Part shown: positions 9,518 through 23,337 of the stretch, in pieces
Numbering within the stretch: position 1 is the stretch's first letter
Layout: each line of letters starts with the position of its first letter
Notes under the pieces: generated by a model
Told to the model about the DNA's origin: nothing
What the model saw: only the letters and a program-made list of their open reading frames with translations
Database searches by the model: none
Position numbers and translations under genes: made by a program
DNA from: Gracilariopsis chorda
Taxonomy: Eukaryota; Rhodophyta; Florideophyceae; Gracilariales; Gracilariaceae
Length of the DNA: 64,000 nt
Direction of reading: 5' to 3'
Assembly (NCBI GenBank): GCA_003194525.1
Contig: NBIV01000060.1
Location: 1-64,000 of the forward strand

Positions 9518-12080
9518 CTAACCAATTTGCTTCCGTACAGCACGTTTTTTAAAGAACGTCGCACGTGAAATTATCTCGAAGTCCGTTCGGAAGAACTGAC
9601 GGGTTAGACGGAATTCTGGTTTGTCCGATAAAAGTGTTTTGACTAATGTTCGGATAGTGTCGTCCTCCGATTCAACACTGCCATTTTCTATTTTACCTTT
9701 TTGTGGGACGGGGCTCCAATCTTGTTTGGAAACGAGCACATATTCTTCTAATAATACTGCTGTCAAACTCTGGGTCGGGAGAGAGCTTCAGCTGCGGTCC
9801 ATAAGCGTCGAACCATTTCAAGGTTATCATGCAGGCAGCATCTCTCATGTAATTTAAAGTCATTATAAATGTAGAGGAGAGTCCCATGGCAAACTTCTTC
9901 ATGTGAAGTATCGGCAGGGTACCGAGCGCACGACTAAAAAGAAACTACACTTAAATGTGCTCGTTAAATTCCGCAGGTATGGGGTTAAACAATATCTTGG
10001 GCAATTGTACAGGTCTTCCAGACATATGGCACGTGTGGCGAGAGTCACTTTCTTTCTCCAGTTCCTTTGAGAGTCTGTCATTCAGAATATTACCACGACA
10101 GCAAAGCATTTTCATTTCACGAAGATTGAAGTGGGATTGCACGTGAAGCTTGTGTACAAAACTCTTTGATTCGTTAATGCATTGTTCTTTATGAGCCATG
10201 TTCAAGAGAGGAGCTTTCTCAGCAGAGAAGAAAGAGTTGAATGACTTGGCCACAGAAGGCACAACAGTTAGATGTGTGCGGCGATTGTTCTCATCACCCA
10301 AGATGTACGTTGAAAATGTCGCATCGCCTTCGCAAGTCCTAGCGCTGATGACATGACAAAATTGTTCCCCCAACCCATCAGGATCGAATGTGAGACGAAA
10401 TCACTTCCTATTGGGAGAGGATGACTTCCTTCAGTGAGGTAGAATTTTAGCATAACATTCTCGCCGTTGAAGGAAGTCACACAACGCTTCCAAATTGCGA
10501 AAAACAGCTTGGGTGTCTCACACTTAGAACCAAATCCATGATAGAAAGGGTCACAATCGAGTTCACTGATTACGAAAAATATCCCATGAGCGATTGCCAA
10601 TGCGGCAGTATACTTCATTTCACCAACACTTCGCGGGCAGCCAACCTCAATGATCAGATTACGAGCTGTCAAGCCTTCTGGAACATTACATGGCACTTCA
10701 ACCAATGCTTCTAAGCATGATTGCGATTCTATGGGCCAGCGCCTCGCTGAAAACCCAAACGGCGATCACTGTTGTGTTACAGGACACACCTTGGTTGGTA
10801 TTAGGTCCGCCTATGGTTTTAATGGCTTGGGAAGAGCTCCCGTTCTGAGCTTGACGCTCCATCATCCTCTTTTCTGTGAGGAAGGAAGGAGACGGCCACG
10901 CATTGCTACCAGCTAGATGAGTAGGTTCACCACAGTCATAACAGAAAGGAAACTCATCCCCTCTCTTCACGCTGGCCGTTCTCTTGCGAGAAAGTTGGGG
11001 CTTAGAGGTTGACTAGGACGGTTTCACAGCGCATTCACCAATGGGGGAGAATACGCTGCCTTACTTCTTCTGAGACATTGCGTTAAGGGCTGTCTCTACC
11101 TCTTGGCCGACAATGTTTTTCAGACCAGCCTTTTTGACTTGAGAAAACGAGCTGCCAGGAGTGACAGAAAGGTTTTTATGACGATAACGGCGTCGTCTAG
11201 GTTAAAATGACAAAATGGGGACGGCCTGCGGATACTAAAGCCTTTGGAGTGTAGAGCGTTTGTGTCTTCACTTAAGCTTGACAGACTTTTCAATTCATTG
11301 GCAACTTCGGTAATCCTTCTTTTAGTATACGGCAACTTCCCTTTTGTGATAGCATGATCATCTCCACTCAGAAGTCGAAGATGCAGCTTGTTCACCATTT
11401 TTTCAGTTCTTCGATAAACTGGTCGAAAGCAGATTTGTCGAAGACAAAATTGTGAGGGCCTGAAAATTTGTCTTTCTCCATGCGGGCGTCCACAAGAACG
11501 ATAAGTTGGAGCTTAGCATCGGTCAACGTCTCTTCACTAAGCAAAGAGTTGTTGAGAAGAGTAACATCTTCTACTTCTTTCATTTGAGACAATGACGAAA
11601 ACCCACCATGCATAAGATGCTATGCTGCACGTCTACGAACTCGGGAGACAAATATAGCCAATGGCTCATCTTTACGACCGCGGTAGGTCGTCACACTAAT
11701 AAAGTATGCTATAAAACGCGAAATTACAGCAAACGGCGGGTCAATGGCGATAAGCTCAAAACTTTGACGTACGACTTTTACCTGGTCATCCTGATTCAGA
11801 TCAATTTATCTTTTTGCCTGTGATTCGTCAAGAACAGATTGCTGAAAGCTCGGAAGCACACGGTCGTAGATTATAAGCCCCAACGTTGCAAAGCGTGTTT
11901 TGTAGAGGGGTTCACTGCCTTTTCTAGCAGCAAAGAAAACCTATCAGCCCAATGAGATACGTCCCTACGCAATTCTTGCAGATCGTTCGCTGGATCAAAT
12001 TGAAGTGGATCCGAAAGGTTTTGCAAAGTGTTCTGTAGTCTTGGGCCTGTACCTGAGGTATACGAAGCAAGGAGGTTGCG
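9518..12080 (-). mobile_element. Decayed LTR retrotransposon remnant (gag, zinc knuckle, integrase)
   Basis: On the minus strand, from high to low coordinates: a gag-like stretch (about 12070-11120, with FDPANDLQELRRDVSHW); a zinc-knuckle-like CYDCGEPTH (about 10950); an unclear part that may hold the protease (about 10705-10270); then integrase pieces. These are a zinc-finger-like H...H...CHTCHMSGRP region with the FNEHI segment (about 10230-9950), and a core piece with WFDAYGPQLKLSPDPEF (about 9810). No reverse transcriptase is seen between gag and integrase, which would suit a protease-integrase-RT order as in Ty1/copia, but decay makes the family uncertain. It is badly broken (ten or more breaks) and old. 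The promoter-like repeat at 13.3-13.9 kb may be its 5' LTR. Confidence 0.6.
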
Positions 12081-13199
12081 GTAGTAAGCGCAGCCGAATG
12101 ATCAGGCTTGTAAATACCCAGCTACGCTAGCGTGTGAAAAGAAAAGGAGTGGAAACAAATCCCCTGCCAACCCCGTTGCCTCCCTAACAATGATTTCCGA
12201 AGACCGGTCCGACATTTTCACTCTACTGTTGTGTGAGGTGCGAAGGATCAGTAGCCGAAAGCTCGCGCAAATCCAATCTAGCAATGCATGGTGGAGGGGG
12301 CTCATTTGCAAAAGCCCGACGCCCTTAACACCACGCCGCTGACACACAAGCATCACTACCTCCAGCTCACGGTCGTTGGCTGTAGCAGCCTTGCATGAGC
12401 GTGCGCGCACACCCCTGCCCTCCTGCTACTATCATTGTTAGCACGATGTCCATGTAGACAACCCAAATATCATAGAGCACTTGAAGACGCCATTTCGGTG
12501 GCAGTAGATCAAGAGGGGATGAAAGCCCAGATACAGGAGTAAAACAAAACAAATCGTGGCCAATAAAAGAGCACCAGCCACCGAAACGACCAAAATTGGT
12601 CTTCAAGCAACAATAACGAGAGATAAAATTCACACAACCAATGCTTGGGGCAGCAGAATACCCACCATAGATACAATTATGTACCACCACTTGTGATAAA
12701 CAATCCTGAGCATTTGTCACGAACACCAACGTATCCGAGTTAACAAGCCATGTGTACTAGCAATTTTTATTAGTTGGTAGATTATTACTGGTCTTCCACA
12801 AAAGTAAGACCAGAACAACATCAACTAAAACGATAGTTATCTGTAACTGCACTGGACCGGCAGTTTCAAATGCCGAAACTCTTCTCAACACACTAACAAC
12901 ACGATTATAAATAAACTCTATATACAAACGAAAGGGGGTGCAAACAGATGCAACTGGTCGAGTAGGAACTACTCTGATTTCGAAGTTCATTTACGCACTG
13001 CTTCAACTCGCGTATGCAATCTCTGTAGATCGTTCAGATAATATCTTTAATGTTTCAGAAACAACTGCTGGCAATATCTGGAAGACTTTATCACAACTGT
13101 TTCGATAGTATTCTGGTCTTATATCTCTTATTATCATATAAACCTGATATGCGAACTATCTAACATATCTTTGCTTTCTTTCGCTTTTTAGATGCGTTT
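12081..13199. other. No recognisable gene
   Basis: Only short minus-strand frames occur here (12102-12410, 12367-12729, 12757-12990). They match nothing I recognise and have no clear start context. If the retrotransposon remnant at 9.5-12.1 kb is flanked by the 13.3-13.9 kb repeat, this is its untranslated leader. Confidence 0.4.
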
Positions 13200-13860
13200 C
13201 ATGCTTAGAGGGCGCCAGATGGACATGAAAAAGCTTTCCGAAGGCGATACAAAGAACAATGATTGGTAAAAAGGAAAGCATTTGTATAGATGAATATGAT
13301 GTGTTTGTTAGGAATAGAGGTGCAATAGTTGAGAATGGTTGGAAGTCGATGGTGATGGTCCGAGTTGAAGTTTGGAGCGTCCATCGGGGTTTATATAGAG
13401 GGTCTAGCATAGTTGTATCATTGCCACTAGCCAATGAGAAGTCGTCCGAGTTTAAGGGCATTATGCTTGGTCTTCTCGTTGGCCTCCATATGTAGGTGCT
13501 TTACCGGGCTCAATGCCAGATCTAGCCGTTTGATGACTTGGCAAATTTCTCCAGCTGGTGATTTATTCTATGACTCGGCAAGGATCAGCAACAGACAGGG
13601 TATTGATGATCTGGCATGACCCCAAAGGTGCTCATGATGACTTCGCATGGATCTGTTTGGAACCTTTTATGACAATTTGATCATGGCTGTACCTTTTGAG
13701 GTGTTTTTTAACGTGGTAAGTAGTGGAAGACGTATATTTCGCAGCCAAATTTGTCAACGTGGTTGGTCGGGGCTTTTCTGACATAAGCATGTTGTCGTGT
13801 CCTATTGACAGTACGTCACGAAACATGTCAACTCGGCTTTGAGGCGAGGTATAAATGTCA
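13200..13860 (-). repeat. LTR-like repeat A with a TATA box (minus orientation)
   Basis: Read on the minus strand, a TATA-like CTCTATATAAACC (about 13388-13400) stands in a block that is homologous at about 60-65% by eye to repeat B at 19740-20110. The best shared part is about 13470-13590 against 19895-20020. A core promoter inside a dispersed repeat, upstream of retrotransposon remains on the same strand, suggests an old LTR. Its precise ends cannot be fixed. Confidence 0.5.
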
Positions 13861-16800
13861 TATAGGTAACGGATCTCCTCAGGAGATCGAGTAGATTAAA
13901 AATAGGAAACGAAAACACGTTAGAACTGATGCTGGAGTCAACTATACTCAAGAAATGTAGAATAGTAACTAAACCTAACTGTGTTCTATTTATTTATGGA
14001 TTATGGTTGTTCCAATTTGGGTTACCAGGAGCCTGAAATGATGTGGAAATAATAAAGGTGAGTGAATACTATTCCAGAGATCTTTCTGTGCGTTTCCTCT
14101 TAGACAACATTATACAGTTACTGGGCGATCTGTTGATTGGTGTAACTTTCTAAAAGATTGAATGTATCTGGACTAGATGATTTTTGTCACATCACTCAGT
14201 GCTGCGCTCGATACGCAATCTCAAATGAACACCAGAAAACAAAAAGGCCTTAAAAAGTGCATTGGAACTGTCTTTCGTAATTTGTTTCTGCGATTCAAGT
14301 TATTATTTAAAGCTACTGAGTCTAGGTTCTTGTAGAAGATGAAATGGCTTGGCAGTGCTTTTGTGTGAATGCGCAATATGATTGTTAACAGTCGGCACCT
14401 CCATGATTATCATTGGTTCTAGCGTTCATCGTTTACTCTCAGCCCTTTCGTCTACTGATTGAGCCGCTCTCCGACTAATCTCGTTCTGTACGAGATCAAT
14501 ATCTCCATTTGCGCTTAGTTCCTCAAAAACATGCTCACTCGTGCCATCATCTGATTATCGACGTCCGTCCCTGTAACGTTCATTTTCTTTATCTAGTACT
14601 GTCAAAAAACCAGCTCTTTATCTTGCTTCATCTCAAATTGCTCCATTCTTTTCGACACTCCATTTTTTCGTTCCCTGTTGCACGACCCAGTGAACCCGTG
14701 GATCTCTTCCTCTAGCTCCAGGACGGCCTTTATTTGTGGTGCTATGAAAACCGTTCCCACAGGTTTGAATCTGTGATGGACATTGAGGAAACATCTATCG
14801 ATACTCGTTGTTTGTCTACAGCCAGCCTGATTTCAGCTACTTTTGTATGTTGGAATGACGCTGTGGCATGTTTCTGTATTTCTTCTGCCCGTTTTTTCAA
14901 TGCGACTATCTGGTGCCTTAGTTCTAGCTTCATCTTAATAGAGCATATATTTACCACAAGATACTGCTTTCCAAATTTTGTCTGAGATGAATATTGAGTT
15001 GGTCTAATAGGCTGGTCACTCAAACGACACTATGGTTCGTTATCGCTTTTGGAATTTCTACCAAGCGACATTGCTGAGCTTTCACAATCGTATTTCAAGT
15101 GCATGTTACGTGAAAGAGATTCAAGGCAGACCAAAACACAAACGTAAACCGAGGAATAAAGCTTTTATATGACATAATTGCATACATATCTGATATATTC
15201 CCCTCCTTATTATCAACTATCCGCTCAATGCGTTCAGTTTCCACTTCCGTAAGCATCCCATTCAGCTTCCTATTCTTAATACTTAAAATAATCTCTTCAC
15301 ACTGTCGTACTTTAAACGTTTGCGATGGGCTTTGAGAAAGAGTCGAACTACAGCTACATCGGGGCTTCTGGGTAGTGCGCTGTCGATTTTGATGGCTCCA
15401 ATATCCTTCTTGTACAGATCCAGCACCTCCACAGAAAAGACATCTGGGTTTTTTCTGTTACGTTTCCTTGGATTCTAGAATGCTGGAATAATTGAACCAT
15501 GGTCTGCCAGAGTCTCGGCGCAAGTCCAAGCTTTTTCTGCTCCCATTCTTATACTTTATGCCCCTTCAGTCTATCAGGGGAGCTCTATAAACAGTGCACA
15601 GTTGTCACTGAGAAGATCGGATCTTTTGCAATTTCAATAAGTTACAATGCACTGAACCAAACAGTCAATGGTATAAGACAGCATCACAGCGTCATTTGAA
15701 CTCGTTTATGGCTTGCTCTATTGGTGTGGAAGGTTTGTTCTGACGCGAAAAAAGTGATGTGCTTCATTTGCCGTTGTTTCCTTCCAACGCCCAATGGAAT
15801 GAAATGGTGAGACCAACGTTGGCGGGAAACACTTTGGCTATGCAGGCGTGTTGCAGTCGGGGACGCAATTGTTGTTGGGAAATCATCCAGCGCACGCCTT
15901 ATGACTAAGGATCCCAAAACTAATGCTCAGCGCTCCATTAGGAGCACGCTCTAAATCTCGTATTCTTGAAGGGCGCTGGTGGCGAGTTGGAGCTCTATGT
16001 TCCAAACTATTTTTGGTCTAGAAAACCGGCGAAGAGAGAACTAAATGCTTCGAAATCCGAAATCTCCGAAGTTTTGGCGCTTGGTGTAGAGTAATGCATG
16101 TTTGCAGGTTCTCTGAACGGGATAAATCATGGATGCTGACCTACTGACTTGGCAGAGGTTCAACTTAGGTATGAATAAACAGTTGGAATCTCGGATGAAA
16201 AAAGCATGCATGTTATCCGGTGCTTTGGTACCTTTACAGGTGAAGTCTATTATATCTGGAACAGATGGACTCGTGGAAAACTTGCAAGCTTTTGATCACT
16301 GCTGGCATGATTCACACGCGTCGTCTGGCGCCGTGGTCGGCCGTTTGCTCAATGACACAAACTTGTGGCCCACAATCGTGGTTTGCTACACTATTTAGTA
16401 TTCAAATACTATTATAACCCAATAGTACATAAAAGAGGACGTCACCGCCATTTCAACATAAAATAAAGGTAAGCTGTGACTCGGCTCTGTGTTTATCGCA
16501 TGCGTGAAGTGACTAAGTCCTCCAGAGTCTCACCATGTTTGGTCTTGTTAAATTCACCCACACAGTGCCTTTCGGGACCTCTGATCTGCTTTACCCTGTG
16601 GGTCGCCCAGTGTCACCTGTCATTACCATTCTGGTTATCTTTATCATCTTGAGACATGTAGTTCTTCTACTCAGTACTGAATTTTTTCGCGCTCGCTGAG
16701 TACGCATCATCCCCACCATCAGGTATTTTTCAGCTTTCCACACAATACGCCGAGTTTTTACGTTTTCCCTTGGTCTTATTCTCTTTCTCTTTTTCTTTTC

Positions 16801-19739
16801 GGATTCTCTTTGCGCAGGAGAACCGCATACACGGATTTGAACATCAGGTTAAACTTCTGTTTCACGAGCTCCTGGTATGGTAAATGGATGGAAAAGCCCT
16901 TATAGTCCCAGGAGGCGAGCCCATACCAAAGTACATTCTGAGTCCACCAAGAGTCCGATAAGATAAAGATAAACTCTTTTATAAGGAAGCCATATGCCAA
17001 TGGGTGAAAAACCTGCATGAATCCAAAGGGGCCAGTACAAACCGCGCAAAAGGAGCTGACATGAGGCTTAGCATGGCCATACACTGCTCTTTTTATTTTT
17101 CTCGCAAGAAAATTGTGAAAAAATCCATCCGAAAATAAAAAATAGTTCCTGCACACTATGATGATAGAAATCAGATTGAATATTGGAGCATGGTTGGAAA
17201 CAATGTAAGTTTTGTAGCTAAAAACTCTACCGTTTATTGGCTTCAAAGAGTCCTGTAGATTAGCAAAATGATCAATAGCTACACGCCAAATACAGACGAG
17301 TCGATCGCTGCTCTCTTAGAGAAGTTTGTGCCTCTCTTACTATCATACCTAAGCCTCGCAAACGCCAATCAAATATTCATCTCCACGTCAGAACTTTCTT
17401 GTATTGTTTTTAATGAAATCAAACGTCTCAGCGAAAACTTCCACAAAAATTACCAGTTACGTCTTCATTTCATCGCAATCTCAGAATTCAGATAAAACTG
17501 GCCCTTTCCAGTATTTGCAGACAGAGCTCCTGAGATAATGGAGTAGTGGAAGTTCTGAAAGAGATAATACCATGGAGCCACACATCAGAGCATTACCAGG
17601 AGGGGCAGAAGTGTTCTGCTCTATTGTCAGCAGCTATCAAGGCACTGAAAACTGGGTTCGATGACTGCAAGAAACCACCTTGGATTGGATTTCAGGATGC
17701 CATCTGTGCACTCAGAGACATTGATTTAGACGAAAAAGGCCTTGAGTAGGAGTCTTATAAAAACAGCGATTCAGAACTCCTTAAATCTTTCACCACTAGC
17801 TGGAAGCCATACAAAAGAAACAGGAAGCAAAGGTTTTAACAGAATCCTACCATACCGGGGCTGCGTGAGAAATTCGAGTAAGACTATCATGAGACTAGAA
17901 ATATCGTGAAAGAAGATAATCCAAAGTATCGAAAACTATACATGAGAGATAGAAGTCCACTCAAGCATAAACGTTGTCCGCATGAGACTGTTAAGTACAC
18001 AAAAGCACACATATGCCATCTTTTCAGTATGGAACTCGATGACAGTCCCGAATCCCATATTAGACAAAAACATTACGATATACTACTGTAACATATACTC
18101 ATCTCAAAGGCTCTGTCAAGTATTAGGTATTCTTTTGGATTTCGAGACATCAAAAAATAAGTACAGAAGAGCATGGAGACAAGAAAGCATCTAATATATT
18201 CCATCTTAAACTCCTGGACGTTCTCGATCGAAACAATTAATGACGGTTTGGTACAAAACAACTTTCGATTTCTTCGAACATAACTTGCCCCTCACCATCA
18301 GGATGGACGTTCAGCAATATAGCATGACTGAATATACAGTAGAACCGATAGTTATTGCCCTCATGAGACCAAACCGTAAGAAGACCAGGACACTGACGCG
18401 TTGCTTTTCTAGAACCTCTAATTTCGATATGAGAGGGTGCTTGATGCGTCTTCCGACTGTCCGTTTGCTATTGACAAGCTTGGTACCAAGCATGAGGCCT
18501 AACACAATACAAGTGCGATTACACTGCCTAACAAACCTAGCACCAGAAGATATTATCTAAACTTGTTAAGGACCAGGACACAGTTCAAGAAAGCTTTAAG
18601 AAGAGAGGCAGAACCTCAGCTCTAATTATATAATCCATGTGACTTCCAGGCGTGCAGTAACTTCTAATAAGATAACCTATCTAATGTGATTCAGTAGTTC
18701 AATATGAACACAAAAATAGAGTTCATGTGCTGCACAATACGACGAACAAGATATGTCAACAAGCGTATTGTCGACACAGGAACAGCATATTAAGGAGCTT
18801 GCTCACAAAACAATGACTGGTTTAAATTCTAACTATCTCTGACATACGTTACCTTGAAATCTTTCCTTTCACTTTAAGTGACTGCATTCAAAACTATGAG
18901 TGCTTACACCAGAAAAACCTTTGAATATGTTCAAATCCTTCCGAAGGAGTTCATTAAATGTATAGGATGCATTGAGGAAATGCAAGAAAGCAATTCAAAC
19001 ATTCGATTGCAGTCAACTACGGTAAAAAACCATTCAAAATCATTCGACTGCATATAGAATCTAAACCTAGTTCCAAAAAAAGATAAATCTTTGCCGAATA
19101 AACTGAACCAAACCACAATGCTTTCTCCCAAACAGCTTCGCCTCTAGCCATTGAAAAACTTACACTAGAACTTAACATCATATCCTTTTCAGAACTCCGA
19201 AGCACACACGAATCAAATACACGAACGCAAACCAGTCGAAACGAACACCACAATACTAATACGCATCAGTATCCGGATCCTCTTCACATATTCGAAGCTT
19301 CAACGTACTCATTTGTGACATTTCCATCAGAACTGTCCACTCACTTCATTATATATGACACCAGTGTCATTTTTCAGCGCCACATAACCGAATTAAGAAA
19401 ATTGACTGCACGTAAATTTCGTCGATGTTTATAATCACTCGGACATCAAACGGCAGTGTGGTTCTACATGTGACAGTCTTTTTATAGACTGGTAGTACTA
19501 CAGAGTATATCACGCAGGATGTCCTACGCACGTAATCACTGAGATTGTGTCGCACTTATCCAACACGCATCCACTTACTTATCTGGGGTCCATCTACGGG
19601 GCACATCAGGCTGGGATAATACGGGGTTTACTACTAAACAATGAAATATGACGACTAGGTTTCAAACAATCTACTACAGATTCTCCCATCGAAATATACC
19701 AATCTACAGGTGGGTCATTGGCAATAGTCGTTTGTAAGG
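13861..19739. other. AT-rich stretch with no recognised gene
   Basis: Almost 6 kb hold only short frames: 14742-15023 (-, 93 residues, helix-rich with many K, E and Q), 16129-16398 (+, 89), 16776-17246 (-, 156, several hydrophobic runs and a basic tail), 17546-17749 (+, 67) and 18240-18560 (+, 106). None matches a family I know. Their length and amino-acid make-up are what decayed or non-coding AT-rich DNA gives. The minus frame at 16776-17246 is the only one long enough to deserve a database search. Confidence 0.4.
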
Positions 19740-20110
19740 AACAGAGGTGGGATGATTAAGTTTTTTGTGAAAGTCGATGAACATGATCCAAGATTGGGTT
19801 CGCAGCATCCATCATCGTTTATATCGAAGTTCTAACTTAGCTCTACGAGTTTCACTAGTTGCTGAAAAAAAAAGAGGGTCTAGCAACAATATGAAAGGTC
19901 TCCTGGTGGACCTCCGTAATTTGGTGGTGTACCAGGGTCAATGTCAGATATAGTTTTTTGATGAATTGGCGTATTCCATCCTCTAATGCCTTTTATATAG
20001 TTTCGCAAACATCAGCATTAGGTAGAGCCTTTTCGTCTGACATAAGGGCTGGTTTGCTCGGATGAGATACCAGTATGTCTGATAACTGTCTGGCCACTAC
20101 TGTACTACAG
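19740..20110 (-). repeat. LTR-like repeat B with a TATA box, diverged relative of repeat A
   Basis: It lies in the same orientation as repeat A. A minus-strand CGATATAAACG (about 19816-19826) sits where repeat A has its TATA box, followed by a similar stretch (GATGGATGCTGCGAAC against GATGGACGCTCCAAAC). A second TATATAAAAGG is nearby (about 19990-20000). Probably another LTR or solo LTR of the same family. The two copies are too diverged to be a recent pair. Confidence 0.45.
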
Positions 20111-21076
20111 TGAAGTGTCTGTCAATGTTCTAAATAGTGTATAAAGTGTTCTTTGGAGCTGTTAGTGTGGGACAACATATCAAGAGTTCTCTGACATGAA
20201 TATGTTCTCGTTCCATTTTGAGCACAGTAATGTCCAATACTGCTCAGCAAAGCCCAGTGGTGAATCAATTCATTGATACCATGTTTAAGAATCTGCAATG
20301 AAAAGAGCAGTAGTACAAGATATCTTTGGTGAGTGAAGGGCAAAAACTTCATACCTTGATATCTGTGCTTTAGGAAAGGTTGCTGCGCAAAGAAAGAACC
20401 TGAATAAATGTAAAAATGGTTTCACGTTCATGAAAACTGAACCTGGCAGCCGGAATCGAAGCCTCTCAATCGCATCCAAGGCTCCAAAACGCATCAGTGT
20501 ATATATCAACACAATATCTAAGAATTCGCTGCAGATCACATCGTAGAGTTAGGCCACAATGTATGATGTTGACTGCCAAACATTTTTCACTGTAGCATGA
20601 TCAGCAGCTTTATTACTTAAGAACTCAACCTTAGTTGCTTTAGGTGTAAATGATTCTGTCGCAGCGACTGAAACGTAACTGATTGGACGGCCGTTCCGAA
20701 CAGAGCCTAATCTGCTCGGGTATGATTGATATTTCTATTCTAGTATCGCATTGAAACAACGTAGGCAGCAGTCTTTCTTGCGACTCCGGTCCACTTCAAC
20801 GACTTACGAGCTCGTGCTTTCGGTGGCGTACGCGTCCACCAGGCTGTGTAATCGCAACCAGATCAGCCCACACTGCACTTTGTAGTGTTGAGGTGCCATT
20901 GCGCTACCCGTCGCGCCGGACTTCGGTGGATGGAAATTCTTACGTTTCCATCCATAATTCAACATGCCGCTCTCCTAGACGTGTTGAGCTCTAATCCGTA
21001 GCTCACTACTCGTTATTTAGGCGTCCTTAACAACCATTCCTAACCATGCAAACCCATAACGGTCTTCTTCTTAGAT
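20111..21076. other. No recognised gene; one long perfect hairpin
   Basis: Minus frames at 20122-20352 and 20285-20539 match nothing I know. From about 20690 to 21000 the DNA is GC-richer than its surroundings and includes a perfect 10 bp stem (20927-20936 with 20945-20954, loop 8 nt). Confidence 0.35.
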
Positions 21077-23337
21077 TTGGTACGGCGTCAGTCGCCAACC
21101 ACGACAAGAACTGATTTTCCATACTGCGCATCAAACAGCTCTGCGCAAACACATAATGTGCCCCTAGTGACAAAACGATTTTCTGTGAAGATCGTGACAA
21201 CCTCGACAGGTCTTAAGAAGAGCGCTGATGTCATTTCACTCTCCATTGAACCATGCAAAAAGTCTGCAGTTGGAGATCAAGCACTTTGCAGTTGTATCTA
21301 CGGTTTTAGTCATGAAACACGTAACAAAGCAGCGATGCGATTGCGCAATGATAATTTTACATATGCTCCTTCCTTTGCGTGAAGATTTAGTGTTTGATGG
21401 CATTGTGGCGGTCTTCAATGAACGATACTTCAAGCCCGCGTTGGGAATAAATGGAGGCTCATTCGACCGTTCTATCAGACAGGTAACTCCCGCAATTTGT
21501 AAGGACTGCGATATGGGGAAGCAATGAGGTAGAACAACTATTCCTACGGACATACGTTTAGCTTTATTTTTGTGAATGCTAGCATTTGCCAGCTATCTTC
21601 ACGTTATGATATGCTTCTGTGTAGTTTCATTGCGTAAGAGATATTTCATGATACCTGTTTTCATTTTATGAAGGTATGGAAGCTACCAGATATTCCGATG
21701 ACGTTTCTAGAACTCCAGAGGTTGTCAGAATAGTTCAAACACTCACGGTCTCCCCTAAGTCCATTTCAGAGTGCGTTAGAGCTTCAGATGGTATTTAAAT
21801 TTGGATCAGAAAGCCTGAAAGAAATTTGAAGTCTCCGTCCTTCTACTGTCTCTCATGGTTCTATGCTATACCGGCCCAGGCTTTAGTGGACGGCTCGTAT
21901 ACTTTGAGGAGCAACTCTGCCAGATGCGTCGGTTTTACGAATGATGCTCTCGCTCATGTAGTTTCTGGTGTAGGTATGTTTCTGGAAGCGCATGAAATAC
22001 TTAGAGAAGTTTGGATCGTAGGGGAAGAAGAATATGTATGCAATGAAAGTCTGATCACACCCATATTGATATCTCAAATGTTAGTTGCTCATGAAGATGC
22101 GTTCAATTACTATCTATCTTCTCTCCAATTGCATTTTGAACCATCACTTAGGAAGCGGGTTGCTAGATCGAGGATCCTGCAAAATTAATTGCAGTGCTCG
22201 GTTTACATTACGTCTACGTTAGTTTACTTATGCATGAAGCTGTATAATGCCTGTTCGGAGGATGGCAAACAGCTCTTGCACCGTATTCGGTACCAAGAAG
22301 AAGTACAAATTTGAATGGAGGTGCAAGAATGGTACTTATCCTGCAAGAAAGACAACCGTATTCAACTTTCAATACACGAAGAGACTGGTCCTTGTGACCG
22401 GGTATAAAAAACGGGAGGAACTGGTTTCCATTCTCCGCCGTAAGGAAATTCGGCAACCCTCGCTGTATGATGTTCCTTGCCGCTGTTTCGAGTAGTACAT
22501 AATACTACATAGTCACGCAGGCCAGTTGAATTCCGGTGCGCAGCTGCGTAGGCGTCGCGAACTAGAATGAGAAAGAGCTACGTGAACAAACGGCAATATA
22601 ATCTCAACCAAAGGCTGTCTTCGAGTCCAGTTTGGTTACAAAACTCCTTACAAAACCCCATTCGTTCGGAAGTTTATTGACCAGGTTTCAGATCACAACA
22701 CTCTCCTGGACAAGTGAAGACACAACTGCAGAAACTGGAAGTTCCACTCCGAAACGTTTAGGTAAAATGTAGTGCTTGTCAAATCAAAGGATCGAGCATT
22801 GATGGCTGAACTTCCAAGGGTGCTCAGAAATACTTTGGCAGTTACCGCTGGCGCTTGTGTGCTGGCATTTCCCGTAGCGAAAGAGCGCAATTTCCAATGT
22901 GCGCCTGCAAAAATATGGACCTTGAAAGCACTGAAAGCTGATCGTGGGTATAAAACTGAACAAATGTACTGCAGATTGCATGAAGGATGTGCAAAGCGCC
23001 CTTGCATAGTTTGCAATGAGACGGGATCACTTGCTAGCGGTGGGACTGAGGGTTGCAAGTACACGATGTTCTGAATGTTGTGGAGAAAAAATGATACCAT
23101 GTATTAGATGTGACAGTTGGGGGCAAGTCGGGGTCTAACGCCTTTGTCAACTCAAGACTGAACCTTGTGTACTATCAAGATCCAAGCTACACGCTCGTTC
23201 TCTTGTCAGATCTCGCTGATGGTATGAGCATTGCGCAAAAAACGTCCTCAATGGTTCCTATGGAGGCCAACGTAGTGCATGCAAGGCATCGTCTAGTGCT
23301 GTGCCCATTAGTAGACTATCTCTGGAGGATGAGTTGA
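21077..23337 (+). other. Run of plus-strand coding-like fragments, unidentified
   Basis: Successive plus-strand frames at 21077-21382, 21228-21527, 21826-22188, 22247-22495, 22772-23074 and 23110-23337 all point the same way and may be remains of one long decayed gene. The 22247 frame has a W-R-C...P-A-R spacing slightly like a FLYWCH or MULE-type zinc finger. The 22772 frame ends with cysteine pairs (CRLHEGCAKRPCIVC). I do not recognise the product. Confidence 0.3.

Noticed and set aside
13200-20110. Repeats A and B as the two LTRs of one element spanning 13-20 kb
   Set aside because: No coding part of a retroelement is readable between them, divergence is high, and gag remains lie on the other side of repeat A.
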